From Alishewanella agri BL06 (GTDB taxonomy: Bacteria > Pseudomonadota > Gammaproteobacteria > Enterobacterales > Alteromonadaceae): a stretch of DNA of 64,000 nt. Shown piece by piece: positions 45,599 through 55,600 of this stretch. Every line of letters starts with the position of its first letter. The first letter of the stretch is position 1. Location: the NCBI RefSeq assembly GCF_000272005.1, contig NZ_AKKU01000026.1, positions 1-64,000 of the forward strand, written 5' to 3'. The position numbers and the translations under genes were made by a program. The notes beneath the pieces were generated by a model. The model was not told the origin of the DNA and made no database searches. It saw only the letters and a list, made by a program, of their open reading frames with translations.

Positions 45599-47194
45599 AT
45601 GAGATTATGGGTATTGGGCTTGAGTCTGTGGTTAGTGGGGTGCGAGCCTGCGCCACAGTCTACGCCGACAACGAGTCGCGACTTGAGCTGGCTGGATGCA
45701 CGCTCGGCGCAACAAGCGCTGGCGGCTGGCGAGGTCAGCAGTGAGCAGTTGGTGCAGTTTTACCTAAAGCAAATTGCCACGCATAACCAGCAAGGCCACC
45801 AATTACACGCTATCACTGATATTAACCCGGATGCGCTGGCGCAAGCCAAAGTCTTAGATCAGGAACGCGCGGCCGGTAAGATCCGCTCGCCACTCCATGG
45901 CCTGCCGGTGGTGTTAAAGGCCAATATTGCGACTGCTGATCAGATGCCAACAACCGCTGGCGCGCTCGCCCTGCAAGGACATTTAACCACGCGTGATGCT
46001 GAGTTGGTGCATCAGCTGCGGGAGGCGGGGGCCGTGCTACTGGCGAAAACCAATTTGTCGGAATGGGCAAATTTCCGTGGCGAGAACTCGGCCAGTGGCT
46101 GGTCCGCCCTGGGCGGGCAAAGCCGTAATCCACACCTGCTAACCCACTCGCCTTGTGGCTCCAGCTCTGGCTCTGGCGTTGCAGTGGCCGCTGATTTGGC
46201 GCTGTTAGCGGTGGGTACCGAGACCGATGGCTCGATTATTTGTCCTTCTGCAATCAATGGTATTGTCGGTATTAAGCCTACCCGTGGTGCGGTATCAGGC
46301 GAGGGGATTATCCCAATTGCCAGCGCTCAGGATATTGCCGGGCCGATGACCCGGCGGGTCTATGACGCGGCTCTGTTACTGGAAGCGATGCTAACGCCGG
46401 AAGCGCGAAAGGCCATTCCTGCCTCACTCACTGCCGCTGCATTACAACCTGCCAGCGCAGGCAAAGTTTTACTGGTACGGGCTTATGATGACCGTGAAGC
46501 CGCGATAGCGCCCATGTTAGATAATACCGCCGCGGTACTCACTGCTGCCGGTTTTGAAGTGGTACAAACGCCGGAATGGCAGTTACCGTCTGACTTATAT
46601 CAGGCCGAGTTTAGCGTATTGCTGTACGAATATGCCCGCGATCTGCAGCGGTGGCTAACTGACTATCAGGTGTCAGAGCAGGTCAATACGCTGCAAAAGA
46701 TCGTTGCGTTTAACCGCGCGCAGGGCGAGCGGGCGCTGGCGTTTTTTGGTCAGGAATATCTGGAGCAGGCGGCGGCTCTCGATCTGGTTGCTGCTGAAAC
46801 CGACTATATTGCAGCGCTGGTACAAAGCCGCGCTCTGGCTGAGGCCGCACTTAACCAGTATTTGCAGCAGGGTTTCTCGGCGATCATTTTGCCCTCCTAT
46901 GGTCCGGCCTGGCCTATTGATCATGTCAACGGCGATCAGTTTAATTTCGGCACCTCGACGGCAGCTGCGGTAGCCGGTTATCCGTCTATTACCTTACCCG
47001 GCGGCTATAGCGGGGTGTTGCCGCTCGGCATTAGCCTGGTCGGTTTACCCTGGTCCGAGCCGGAGTTAATCCGCATCGCCGCCCTGCTGGAGCAGCAACT
47101 GGCTGCATATCGGCGGCCGGGGTTTATCCCGGCGCTGCCAGTGGATAATGCGCAGGCTACACTGGCTCAGCCTGAGCCAACGCAGCCAGAATAG
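45599..47194 (+). CDS. amidase-signature family lipoprotein
   Basis: 531 residues. Type II signal with lipobox LVGC (Cys15), so it is a membrane-attached enzyme, unlike most cytosolic amidases. Amidase signature with Ser-cisSer-Lys triad: Lys in VVLKANIATAD, cis-Ser in CGSSSGSGVA, and nucleophile Ser in GTETDGSIICPSA. The C-terminal TSTAAAVAGYPSITLPGG is also typical. Substrate unknown; related proteins hydrolyse peptide or aryl amides. An AGAGAGG site precedes the ATG. Its last 38 bases overlap the convergent merR-type gene. Confidence 0.92.
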   Translation: MRLWVLGLSLWLVGCEPAPQSTPTTSRDLSWLDARSAQQALAAGEVSSEQLVQFYLKQIATHNQQGHQLHAITDINPDALAQAKVLDQERAAGKIRSPLHGLPVVLKANIATADQMPTTAGALALQGHLTTRDAELVHQLREAGAVLLAKTNLSEWANFRGENSASGWSALGGQSRNPHLLTHSPCGSSSGSGVAVAADLALLAVGTETDGSIICPSAINGIVGIKPTRGAVSGEGIIPIASAQDIAGPMTRRVYDAALLLEAMLTPEARKAIPASLTAAALQPASAGKVLLVRAYDDREAAIAPMLDNTAAVLTAAGFEVVQTPEWQLPSDLYQAEFSVLLYEYARDLQRWLTDYQVSEQVNTLQKIVAFNRAQGERALAFFGQEYLEQAAALDLVAAETDYIAALVQSRALAEAALNQYLQQGFSAIILPSYGPAWPIDHVNGDQFNFGTSTAAAVAGYPSITLPGGYSGVLPLGISLVGLPWSEPELIRIAALLEQQLAAYRRPGFIPALPVDNAQATLAQPEPTQPE

Positions 47195-47564
47195 AGCACG
47201 CGTTGGCGCTGACTGTGCCACCACAACAGGCATTGTGTAATTGCTGCAGTGCCTGTTGCAGCCGTTGCAGCTCGGCACGCTGTTGCTCTATTTCCTGAAT
47301 TTTTAACGCGACCTTGTCTTTAACATCAGCACAGACCCAGGCACTTTTGTTATCTTCAATGGCCAGCAGCTCGCGGATCTGCTGTAAGCTAAAGCCAATA
47401 GCCTTAGCACGCAGGATAAAACTCAAGCGTTGTACATCAGCCTTACCGTACTGGCGATAGCCGGCGCCAGAGCGCGGAGCTGTTGCCAGTAAGCCCTGTT
47501 TTTCGTAAAAACGAATCGTATCTACCGTGACGTCAAATTGCTGAGCCAGTGCGCCAATTTTCAT
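47157..47564 (-). CDS. MerR-family metal regulator, ZntR/CadR-like
   Basis: 135 residues. Winged helix (MKIGALAQQFDVTVDTIRFYEKQGLL, GYRQYGKADVQRL), dimerisation helix, and a C-terminal metal loop NACCGGTVSANACSIL. The metal ligands Cys78 (WVCADVKDKV), Cys113, Cys114 and Cys123 are those of the divalent Zn/Cd/Pb sensors. Copper sensors of CueR type have Ser in place of Cys78 and a C-x7-C loop. It is divergent from the P-type ATPase gene, and both promoters carry matching MerR dyads. The sequence thus predicts response to Zn, Cd or Pb while the target pump looks copper-type. Confidence 0.93.
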   Translation of the reverse strand: MKIGALAQQFDVTVDTIRFYEKQGLLATAPRSGAGYRQYGKADVQRLSFILRAKAIGFSLQQIRELLAIEDNKSAWVCADVKDKVALKIQEIEQQRAELQRLQQALQQLHNACCGGTVSANACSILAALAQAEPV

Positions 47565-47630
47565 ATCGGATACCTGAGTTGCTAAAATTATTGTTGCGAA
47601 GGCAGTCTGTCACTACCGCCCGACAGTTTA

Positions 47631-47661
47631 AGTATAAGTCTGGAGTCAGCTCCAGAGTCAA
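47631..47661 (-). promoter_or_regulatory. MerR-type operator-promoter of the regulator gene
   Basis: On the minus strand TTGACT and TATACT are 19 bases apart, the stretched spacer of MerR-controlled promoters. The spacer holds TCTGGAG-CTGA-CTCCAGA. It points to the merR-type gene, so the regulator controls itself. Confidence 0.8.
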
Positions 47662-47687
47662 GTCCGAAAAAAGCGTGTTAATACTGC

Positions 47688-47718
47688 TTGACTCTGGAGT
47701 TACTCCAGATTGCACAAT
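47688..47718 (+). promoter_or_regulatory. MerR-type operator-promoter of the P-type ATPase gene
   Basis: TTGACT (47688-47693) and CACAAT (47713-47718) are separated by 19 bases. The spacer holds TCTGGAGT-T-ACTCCAGA, a perfect 8-base dyad nearly the same as the E. coli ZntR operator in front of zntA. Transcription would begin near 47725, which excludes the TTG at 47710 as start of the ATPase. Confidence 0.88.
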
Positions 47719-47751
47719 GCGCTGACTGAACTATCTGATGGAGTACTTGCC

Positions 47752-50223
47752 ATGTCTGCAGCGAACCTGAAGGTGCTGATACCTGTTACCAAACTGACCT
47801 GTGCCGGCTGTGTGCGCCGCGCGACAACAGCACTTAGTGCTGTACCGGGCGTGCAGCAAGCCAATGTTAATTTGGCCAGTGGCAACGCCGAGTTAAGCCT
47901 GGAGGCTGCGACAGTACTGCCCCAGGTTGTGAGTGCGCTGGAGCAGGCTGGTTATCCGACCCGCACCGAAGCTTTACTGTTTAGTATCAGAGGTATGCAT
48001 TGCGCGTCCTGTGTCAGCAAAATTGAGCAGGCCTTACGGCAGATCCCCGGCGTATTATCGGCGCAGGTGCAACTGGTCAATAGTCAGCTGCAACTTAGCC
48101 GCATCAGTGGGTTGGCACAGACCAGCGAGTTACTGGCAACGGTGCAGCGGCTGGGCTATCAGGCTAAGGTCGTGGATGAGCAGCACGCCGATCCCGAGCT
48201 GGAGCAACAGGCAGCTCAACGTCGCTTAAAGCGTCAGTTTTGGCTGGCGCTGGCCTTAACACTGCCGGTGTTTGTGCTGGAGATGGGCGGGCATCTGCTA
48301 CCGGCTTTTGCCGCGCTGTTACAGCGGGTATTACTGCCGGAGCACTCCGCCTTATTGCAATTTACGCTGACCACTTTGCTGCTGGCCTGGCCGGGGCGGG
48401 ATTTTTTCCGCATTGGTTTGCCAAACTTGTGGCGCCGAAGTCCGGATATGAATTCTTTAGTGGCATTGGGTACCCTTGCGGCCTGGAGTTTTTCGACGCT
48501 GGTGACCTTTGCCCCTGAGCTGATCCCCCAGGTTAGCCGCCATCTGTATTTTGAATCGGCAGCGGTGATTATTACCCTGATCCTGCTTGGGCGTTATCTG
48601 GAAGGGCGGGCCCGGGGCCGTACCGGTGCTGCTATCCGCAAGTTACTGGGCTTAAAAGTCAGTCAGGTCAGAGTGCGGGTGAATGACAGCTATCAGGATC
48701 TGCCGCTGGCGGACCTCAAGGTCGGTATGCAGTTTTTAGTGCGTCCTGGTGAGCGGATTGCTGCCGATGCACGGGTGATCAGCGGTGAATCCTGGGTCGA
48801 TGAGTCGATGCTCACCGGCGAGCCGCAGCCGGTGGCAAAGCAGGCGGGCACTGTGGTCACCGGCGGTACGCTTAATGGTACTGCTGGTGCGCTGCTCTGT
48901 GAAGCTAAGGCCGTTGGCGAGCAGACGGTGCTGGCACAAATTGTCCGCCTGGTGCAGCAGGCACAGAGTAGCCGGCTGCCCATTCAGGCGCTGGTCGATA
49001 AGGTTACCGCGGTATTTGTGCCGGTGGTACTGCTGATCGCGCTACTAACGGCGCTGCTCTGGTTATGGCTGGGCGGTGAGCAGGCCTTAACGCAGGCCCT
49101 GGTGAATGCGGTGGCCGTGCTGATTATTGCCTGCCCCTGTGCCATGGGGTTAGCCACACCGGTGTCGATTATGGTCGGTACCGGCCGCGCGGCTGAGTTG
49201 GGGGTACTGTTTCGCCAGGGCGCGGCCTTGCAGCAATTGCAGCAAGTCAGGCTGGTGGCCTTTGATAAAACCGGTACCCTGACCCAGGGTAAGCTGGCGC
49301 TGACTGATATCGTTGCGACGGCCGATTTAACCGCACAGCAGGTGTTAGCTATCGTGGCCGCCTTAGAGCAGTTTGCCGAGCATCCGCTGGCGCAGGCGCT
49401 GGTCGCTGCCGCTCAGACGCAGCAGTTGCCCTTTGCGGCAACGACTGAGTTTCAGGCCATGAATGGTCAGGGCGTCACAGCTTTGGTTGACGGTAAACGT
49501 TATTATCTGGGGAATCTGCGGCTGCTGGCTGAGCAGCTGCCGGCACAGTTCCCGGCAGCGGAACTACAGGATGCCAGCCAACAACAGCAGCTGCAGCAGT
49601 TAACGGCGGCGGGCAAAACGGTGATTTTTCTGGCAGATACTGAGCGGTTGCTGGCGATGATAGCGCTGGCCGATCAACTGCGACCGGAAAGTCAGGCGGC
49701 GGTGCAAGCCTTGCAGCAAGCCGGCTTAACGGTGGTGATGGTGACCGGTGATCAGCTGCCAACGGCAAAGGCAGTAGCAAAACAGTTAGGGATTAGCGAA
49801 GTGCGGGCGGGGGTATTACCCGAGGGTAAGCAGCAACTAGTAGAGCAGCTAAAGCAGCAGTATGGCAAGGTGGCCTTTGTTGGTGATGGCATTAACGACG
49901 CGCCGGCGCTGGCCGCCGCCGATGTCGGCATTGCTATTGGTACCGGCACCGATGTGGCGATAGAAGCGGCCGATGTGGTGTTGCAGCGCAGTGATGTAGG
50001 AAGCGTATCGCAGGCACTGCAGTTAAGTGCCGCTGTGATGCGCAATATCCGGCAAAACCTGTTTTGGGCCTTTGCCTACAATGTGCTGCTGATCCCAGTG
50101 GCAGCCGGTGTGCTGTACCCGTTCACCGGCACCTTGCTGGCACCGGGACTGGCGGCAGGCGCTATGGCATTAAGCAGTATCTTTGTGCTGAGCAATGCCT
50201 TGCGGCTGCAGCGTTTTCGGTAG
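47752..50223 (+). CDS. copA: P1B-type ATPase, Cu(I)/Ag(I) exporter type
   Basis: 823 residues from the ATG at 47752 (GGAG upstream). Two N-terminal heavy-metal-associated domains with CxxC: C17-A-G-C20 and C84-A-S-C87. Membrane domain with eight helices; TM6 has CPC (C461-P-C463, in [13 protein letters not shown]), TM7 has AYN and TM8 has MALSS, the residues that define Cu(I)-type P1B-1 pumps (Zn/Cd pumps lack YN and MxxSS). Actuator motif MLTGEP, phosphorylated Asp505 in DKTGTLT, the HP motif in AEHPLAQAL, and [10 protein letters not shown]. It pumps cytosolic Cu(I) to the periplasm using ATP. Controlled by the divergent MerR-type regulator. Confidence 0.93.
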   Translation: MSAANLKVLIPVTKLTCAGCVRRATTALSAVPGVQQANVNLASGNAELSLEAATVLPQVVSALEQAGYPTRTEALLFSIRGMHCASCVSKIEQALRQIPGVLSAQVQLVNSQLQLSRISGLAQTSELLATVQRLGYQAKVVDEQHADPELEQQAAQRRLKRQFWLALALTLPVFVLEMGGHLLPAFAALLQRVLLPEHSALLQFTLTTLLLAWPGRDFFRIGLPNLWRRSPDMNSLVALGTLAAWSFSTLVTFAPELIPQVSRHLYFESAAVIITLILLGRYLEGRARGRTGAAIRKLLGLKVSQVRVRVNDSYQDLPLADLKVGMQFLVRPGERIAADARVISGESWVDESMLTGEPQPVAKQAGTVVTGGTLNGTAGALLCEAKAVGEQTVLAQIVRLVQQAQSSRLPIQALVDKVTAVFVPVVLLIALLTALLWLWLGGEQALTQALVNAVAVLIIACPCAMGLATPVSIMVGTGRAAELGVLFRQGAALQQLQQVRLVAFDKTGTLTQGKLALTDIVATADLTAQQVLAIVAALEQFAEHPLAQALVAAAQTQQLPFAATTEFQAMNGQGVTALVDGKRYYLGNLRLLAEQLPAQFPAAELQDASQQQQLQQLTAAGKTVIFLADTERLLAMIALADQLRPESQAAVQALQQAGLTVVMVTGDQLPTAKAVAKQLGISEVRAGVLPEGKQQLVEQLKQQYGKVAFVGDGINDAPALAAADVGIAIGTGTDVAIEAADVVLQRSDVGSVSQALQLSAAVMRNIRQNLFWAFAYNVLLIPVAAGVLYPFTGTLLAPGLAAGAMALSSIFVLSNALRLQRFR

Positions 50224-50237
50224 CGGCTATGCTGATT

Positions 50238-50266
50238 TTGACATCAAGCTATGAACGGCGTATCTT
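50238..50266 (+). promoter_or_regulatory. strong sigma-70 promoter before the small protein and cusBA
   Basis: TTGACA (50238-50243, perfect) and TATCTT (50261-50266) with a 17-base spacer, just after the ATPase stop. The spacer has normal length and no dyad, so it is not of MerR type. It would start a transcript near 50273, 24 bases before the next ATG. Confidence 0.6.
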
Positions 50267-50296
50267 AGCGCCTTAACCTGAGAGTAAAGCCAGACT

Positions 50297-50704
50297 ATGC
50301 TGACGCTGTTGCTAAAACGACAAAAACTGTGGACAGTGCCGCTGATAATCAGCCTGGCATTGTCCTGGTGTTTGCTGTTTTGTCAGAATATGGCGCAGGC
50401 GGTAGAACTGCCCTCAACAGCGTCGCATAGCGAACATCTGCCACCTTGCCATAGCAAGCTGGCGCAGCTTACTGCTACCGATACTCAGCTTGTGCCGGCG
50501 GAAGTACCTTGCAGTGGTTGTGAACAACTGGCCGCAGGCAGTGATCCGCTGCAACTGGCCAGTTGCGCCATTCTGGTCAGTTGGCAATCGGCATACCAAC
50601 CCGCATTGTTGCCTGATGGCGACAAGAGTAAGCCCTACTGGACACAACCGCCGCCACAGCACGGCCCACCGCTTTACTTACGTAAAAACCTTCTGCTGAT
50701 TTAA
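50297..50704 (+). CDS. small secreted Cys/His protein of the metal cassette
   Basis: 135 residues. N-terminal signal or anchor (LWTVPLIISLALSWCLLFCQNMAQA). The mature part carries PPCHSKL, PCSGCEQL and a lone Cys further on, then a Pro/Gln-rich tail. This resembles short DUF2946-type proteins found beside copper genes, but the match is too loose for a firm name. Placed between the P-type ATPase and cusB, so metal binding in the periplasm is plausible. No CusF-type motif (Met-rich barrel) is seen. Confidence 0.65.
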   Translation: MLTLLLKRQKLWTVPLIISLALSWCLLFCQNMAQAVELPSTASHSEHLPPCHSKLAQLTATDTQLVPAEVPCSGCEQLAAGSDPLQLASCAILVSWQSAYQPALLPDGDKSKPYWTQPPPQHGPPLYLRKNLLLI

Positions 50705-50775
50705 GCCTGTACCTGATATGCCTGGTGGTCGCAGTACGCTGCGACTTAGTCTGCTTTTTTGGTATAGGGTGTTTT

Positions 50776-52620
50776 ATGTTTCAGGTAGCTCAAAATAATG
50801 GCCGGGGGCAATGGCGAGCCTTCAGTACGCAAGGTATTACGCCGCTGGCGATGACTGCCCTGGTGATCGGCTTATCCGTAGCAAGTTTGCCGTTGTTGGC
50901 GCAAAACCATGGCCATGCCCATGCGGGGCCAGTGGGTTCAGCCGTTAGCCCGGCGCAGGATCCGCTGGCGAAATTACAGCCGGCACAGCAATATACCTGT
51001 TCCATGCATCCGCAAATCCGTTTTAGCGATCCGAATGAGCGCTGCCCGATCTGTGGTATGGCACTGATCCCGGTTGCCGCCGAAGAGAGTCACACCGCAA
51101 GCGGGGAGCAGGTCGAACTGCGCTTAAGCCCCAGAGCAGCCGCCCTGTTGCAAACCGCAGTGATGCCGGTACGGCAGGCTGCCAGCAGCCAACACCTTAG
51201 TCTACCCGGTACCTTAGTTGCCGATCAAAGCCGGGTGCAAACCATCAGCGCCTGGACCAGCGGCCGCATCGAACAGGCTTATGTTAACCGCACGGCGCAG
51301 CAGGTGCAGGCCGGTGAGCCGATGCTGGAAATTTTTAGCCCTGAGCTGATTGTGATCCAGCAGGAGCTACTGCAGGCTAAGCAGTTGTCGGCGCGCAGCA
51401 GTTTGCCAGCTGGCAGTACCCTGGACGGCGCACGGCGTCGCTTACGTTTATTGGGGGTGCCCTCAGCGCAAATTGAGCAGATCCTGCAGCGTGAGCAATT
51501 ACAGGATACGGTGACAGTCAGTGCACCGGTCAGCGGTATTGTCACTGAAAAATTCGTTAATCAGGGCGCTTACGTCAGCACCGGCCAGCCATTATTTACC
51601 GTACTGGCGCTGGATAAGTTATGGCTGGAGTTAGCCGCCTTTGAATCCCAATTACCGTTACTTCAGGTCGGACAGCAGGTAGAGGTAAGTGTGAAAGCCT
51701 TACCTGGTGAAACGCTGAGTGGCCGCATTGAACTGATTGAGCCCGAGCTGAATATCGCCAATCGTAACGCCAGGGTGCGGGTGTTGTTGGCAAACCCGGA
51801 TGGCAGATTAAAACCCGGTATGCTGGCACAGGCCAGTATTCAGGCTGAGGTGAAAGCCAGCTTATTGGTGCCGGCATCAGCGGTACTTTTTACCGGCAAG
51901 CAGTCACTGGTTTATGTCCAGCCAGATCCGGCAGAGCCGCGGTATGAACCGCGTCAGGTCGAGCTTGGCCTGCGTCTGGGGGAAGAGTATCAGTTGCTCT
52001 CTGGCGTCACTGCGGGTGAGTTAGTGGTGACGCAGGGCGCGTTCCGGCTGGATAGCGAACTGCAAATCCGCGGCCTGCCCAGTATGTTAAATCCAGCTGT
52101 TGCTGCTACACAGCATGCAACCGCTACGGCGTCCCATACTCACAGCGCGCCGCAAGTCGCAGCGACACCAGCGCCAAACCCGGATGGCTTTGTGGTGCCG
52201 GCGGAGGCACAAAGCGTGTTGCTGCAGGCTTATGCGCAAGCTTACGAGGCGTTGGTGGCTGACGATCTGGCAGGCTGGCAGCAGGCGACTTTGTCGCTGC
52301 AGCAAGCGGTGGCGGCGGTTGACTGGCCTGAGCGGTTCCCCAGAGTGCTTAGCGCGCTAAATGCCGGTGCCGGCGAAATTATGGACGTCACTGAAATTGC
52401 ACAAGCCAGGGCACTGTTCTACCGGCATAACCTGGGTTTATTGCGGTTTGCTGAGTTGGGCGTACTGGCTGATGGCTGGTATGAAGCCTATTGCCCGATG
52501 GCTCGCGATGGCGAAGGGGCCAGTTGGTTACAGCGCGAGGCTGAGCTACGCAACCCCTATTTTGGCGCCATGATGTTGCGCTGTGGCGATATTGTGCGCC
52601 GTTTTGGGGCGGAGGGCTAA
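50776..52620 (+). CDS. cusB: CusB-like periplasmic adaptor with two extra metal domains
   Basis: Membrane-fusion protein linking the RND pump to an outer-membrane channel. 614 residues from the ATG at 50776 (AGGG six bases upstream). After the N-terminal helix come a heavy-metal-binding domain (YTCSMHPQI, CPICGMALIPV; residues ~75-105), the barrel-sandwich/lipoyl and alpha-hairpin domains (GRIEQAYVNRTAQQVQAGEP, GIVTEKFVNQGAYVSTGQPLF), the beta-barrel, and a C-terminal DUF3347 domain (YCPMARDGEGASWLQ, RNPYFGAMMLRCG). The two Cys/Met-rich ends suggest the adaptor loads Cu or Ag itself, which fits the absence of cusF. Ends 3 bases before cusA. Confidence 0.91.
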   Translation: MFQVAQNNGRGQWRAFSTQGITPLAMTALVIGLSVASLPLLAQNHGHAHAGPVGSAVSPAQDPLAKLQPAQQYTCSMHPQIRFSDPNERCPICGMALIPVAAEESHTASGEQVELRLSPRAAALLQTAVMPVRQAASSQHLSLPGTLVADQSRVQTISAWTSGRIEQAYVNRTAQQVQAGEPMLEIFSPELIVIQQELLQAKQLSARSSLPAGSTLDGARRRLRLLGVPSAQIEQILQREQLQDTVTVSAPVSGIVTEKFVNQGAYVSTGQPLFTVLALDKLWLELAAFESQLPLLQVGQQVEVSVKALPGETLSGRIELIEPELNIANRNARVRVLLANPDGRLKPGMLAQASIQAEVKASLLVPASAVLFTGKQSLVYVQPDPAEPRYEPRQVELGLRLGEEYQLLSGVTAGELVVTQGAFRLDSELQIRGLPSMLNPAVAATQHATATASHTHSAPQVAATPAPNPDGFVVPAEAQSVLLQAYAQAYEALVADDLAGWQQATLSLQQAVAAVDWPERFPRVLSALNAGAGEIMDVTEIAQARALFYRHNLGLLRFAELGVLADGWYEAYCPMARDGEGASWLQREAELRNPYFGAMMLRCGDIVRRFGAEG

Positions 52621-52623
52621 CAC

Positions 52624-55600
52624 ATGACGACACCCTTGCAACCTGAAGCGGGCCAGACGGAGAACCAGCAGGGTTTCGGCCGTTTTATGGCGCTGTTATT
52701 ACAGCAAAAGTTGTTGGTGTTCTTAGCCTCGGCCATCTTGCTGGTGGTTGGCATTGGCGTGGCCCCCTTTGGCTGGCAGCATCAGCTGCCACTTAAGCCG
52801 GTGGCGGTGGATGCTATCCCTAATCTGGGCGAAAACCAGCAAATAGTGTTTGCCGACTGGCCGGGCCGTTCGCCGCAGGATGTGGAAGATCAGCTGACCT
52901 ATCCGCTCAGTAGCGCCCTGATGGGCGTGCCGGGGGTGAAAGATGTGCGCTCCCTGTCGATGTTTGGTTTTAGCAGCATAGCGCTGATTTTTGAGGACAA
53001 TATCGAGTTTTACTGGGCCAGATCGCGCATTCTGGAAAAGCTGGCCAGTTTACCGGCTGATACCTTACCGCCTGGTGTACAACCGGCGCTGGGGCCGGAT
53101 GCGACCGGCCTGGGGCAAATTTTCTGGTATACGCTGGAAGGGCAGGATCCGCAGGGAAAGCCTGCTGGCGGCTGGCGTCTGGATGAGCTGCGTGCTACTC
53201 AAGACTGGTATTTACGCAGTGGTTTGCTCACGGCCGAAGGCATTAGTGAAGTGGCGGCGATCGGCGGCTATCAGCGAGAATATCAGGTAGAAGTCGACGC
53301 GAACTTGCTGCGGCTTTACGACGTGACACTGGAGCAGGTCACGGCAGCGGTGATGGCGGCGAACCTGGATGTCAGCGCCGGCAGCCGTGAGCTAAATGGC
53401 GTTGAATATCTGATCCGCGGCCAGGGCTTTGTCAAACAGCTGGCCGATCTGGAACAGGCGGTCGTCAGGCTGGGGCCGGACAATGTGCCGATCCGGGTAC
53501 AGGATGTGGCTAAGGTCAACTTTGGCCCAGCGCCGCGACGGGGTGTGCTGGATGTCGCCGGCGCGGAAGCGGTAGGTGCGGTGGTCACGGTGCGCGAGGG
53601 CTATAACCCCAGACAGGCGATTGCTAATCTGCAAACCCGCATCAGTGAGCTGCGGGCCGGTTTACCAGCAAAAGCCGTTATTAACTGGGCGGATACCAGC
53701 TTAGCGCAGGTCAGTGACTTTGCCGCCTTACAGCAATTGCCGCTGCCCGGCGCACAGTTTACTGAGCAAAGCGACAGTGTACAGCACGCCTGGCGCAACT
53801 GGTTACAGCAACATCCACAGCAGAGTTGGCCGGCCTGGCTAACCCTTAGCAAGATCGAATTAGTCCCGTTCTATGATCGTTCGTTACTGATTGATGAAAC
53901 GGTCGCGACCCTCGAGACAACGCTGGCGTTACAGCTTTTACTGACCACCCTGGTTGTACTGGTGGTGCTGTGGCAGTTCAGAGCGGCACTGGCGGTGAGT
54001 TTAATGCTGCCGGTGACCGTGCTGGTCAGCTTTATCATGATGCGTTACTTTCAGGTGGAGGCGAATATTGTCGCCTTAGCCGGGATCGCGATTGCCATTG
54101 GTACCATTGTCGATCTGGGCATTATCTTTACCGAGAATCTGTTGCAGCAGCGGCAAGCTACGTTACAGCAGGGGCTGCGTTTTAATGCTGCTTTGGCGAT
54201 CCAGCAAGCCGGGCGCGAGCTCGGGCCTGCGTTACTTACCGCCATCAGTACTACCGTGATTAGCTTTTTGCCGGTGTTTGCCATGACTGGCGCCGAGGGT
54301 AAATTATTCGGCCCTCTGGCCTATACCAAAACCTTTGTGCTGTTAGCTGCGGTGTTACTGGCGGTAACCTTGCTGCCTGTGGTGTTGTACTGGCTGTTTG
54401 CGGCACAGCCGGCGCGGCTACGCGCGCTGCTGGTGCAGAAGTGCCGTGGCCTGATTCCGCAGCGCCTGCAAGGCATACCCACTATGCTGCTACGCCGTGC
54501 CCATGGCGTGTTAATGCTAGTGCTCTTGTTGACGGTATTGATTTGGCTATCCCAGCTCTGGCTGCCACTGGGGCCGGGGGCTGGCTTCTGGCAAAATCTG
54601 TTGCTGGTAAGTGGCTTGTTATTATTGGTATTAGCGGCCTTTTGGTTATTCTGGCGGTTATATTTGCCGCTGTTGCGGTTATTCCTGCGTTTTAAACTGC
54701 CATTTTTGCTGTTGCCACTATTGGTGGTGTTAACCGGACTTTCGATCTGGCTGGGGGCGGCCAGGGTGATCCCGGGGCTTAGCACCGAAAGTCACTTGGC
54801 ACACCGTTTCCCGGGATTAAGCCGGGAGTTTATGCCGGCGCTGGATGAAGGGGCCTTTTTACTGATGCCGACGGTCATGCCGCATGCCGCTATCAGTGAA
54901 GCGCTAAGTATTCTACAACAGCAGGACCAGGCGATTGCTGCGATCCCGGAAGTGAAAACGGTGGTGGGTAAAATTGGCCGTGCCGACAGTGCGCTGGATC
55001 CGGCGCCGTTATCGATGATTGAAACGCTGATCCAATATCACAGCGAATATAAAACTGACGCACGGGGCAAGCGGCTGTATTTTAAATATGACCGGCAAAC
55101 TGACAGCTTTATGCGTGATAGCGATGGCGAGCTGATCATTGATCCGCGCGGCCGACCCTACCGGCAGTGGCGTGAGCATATTAAAAGTCCGGATGATATC
55201 TGGCAGGAAATTGTGCAAGCGGCGCAGTTGCCCGGCGTAACCTCGGCACCTAAGCTGCAGCCGATCGAAACCCGTTTACTGATGCTGCAAACCGGCATGC
55301 GCGCGGCGATGGGTATTAAGCTACAGGCACCGGATTTAGCCACGCTGGAGCAGATTGCACTGGCGTTTGAGGCGGCATTGCGCGATGCCCCGGCCATTTC
55401 GCCACTCACCGTAAATGCCGAACGGGTGGTGGGCCAGCCGTATTTAATTGTCACGCCCAATCGGCAGCAAATCGCGCGGCATGGTTTAAGTATGCAACAA
55501 GTGCAGCAAAGCTTAAGTACTGCCCTGGCCGGTATGGATGCCGGTCGCACCATCGAGGGGCGCGAGCGGTATCCGATCCGGGTGCGTTATCAACGCGAGC

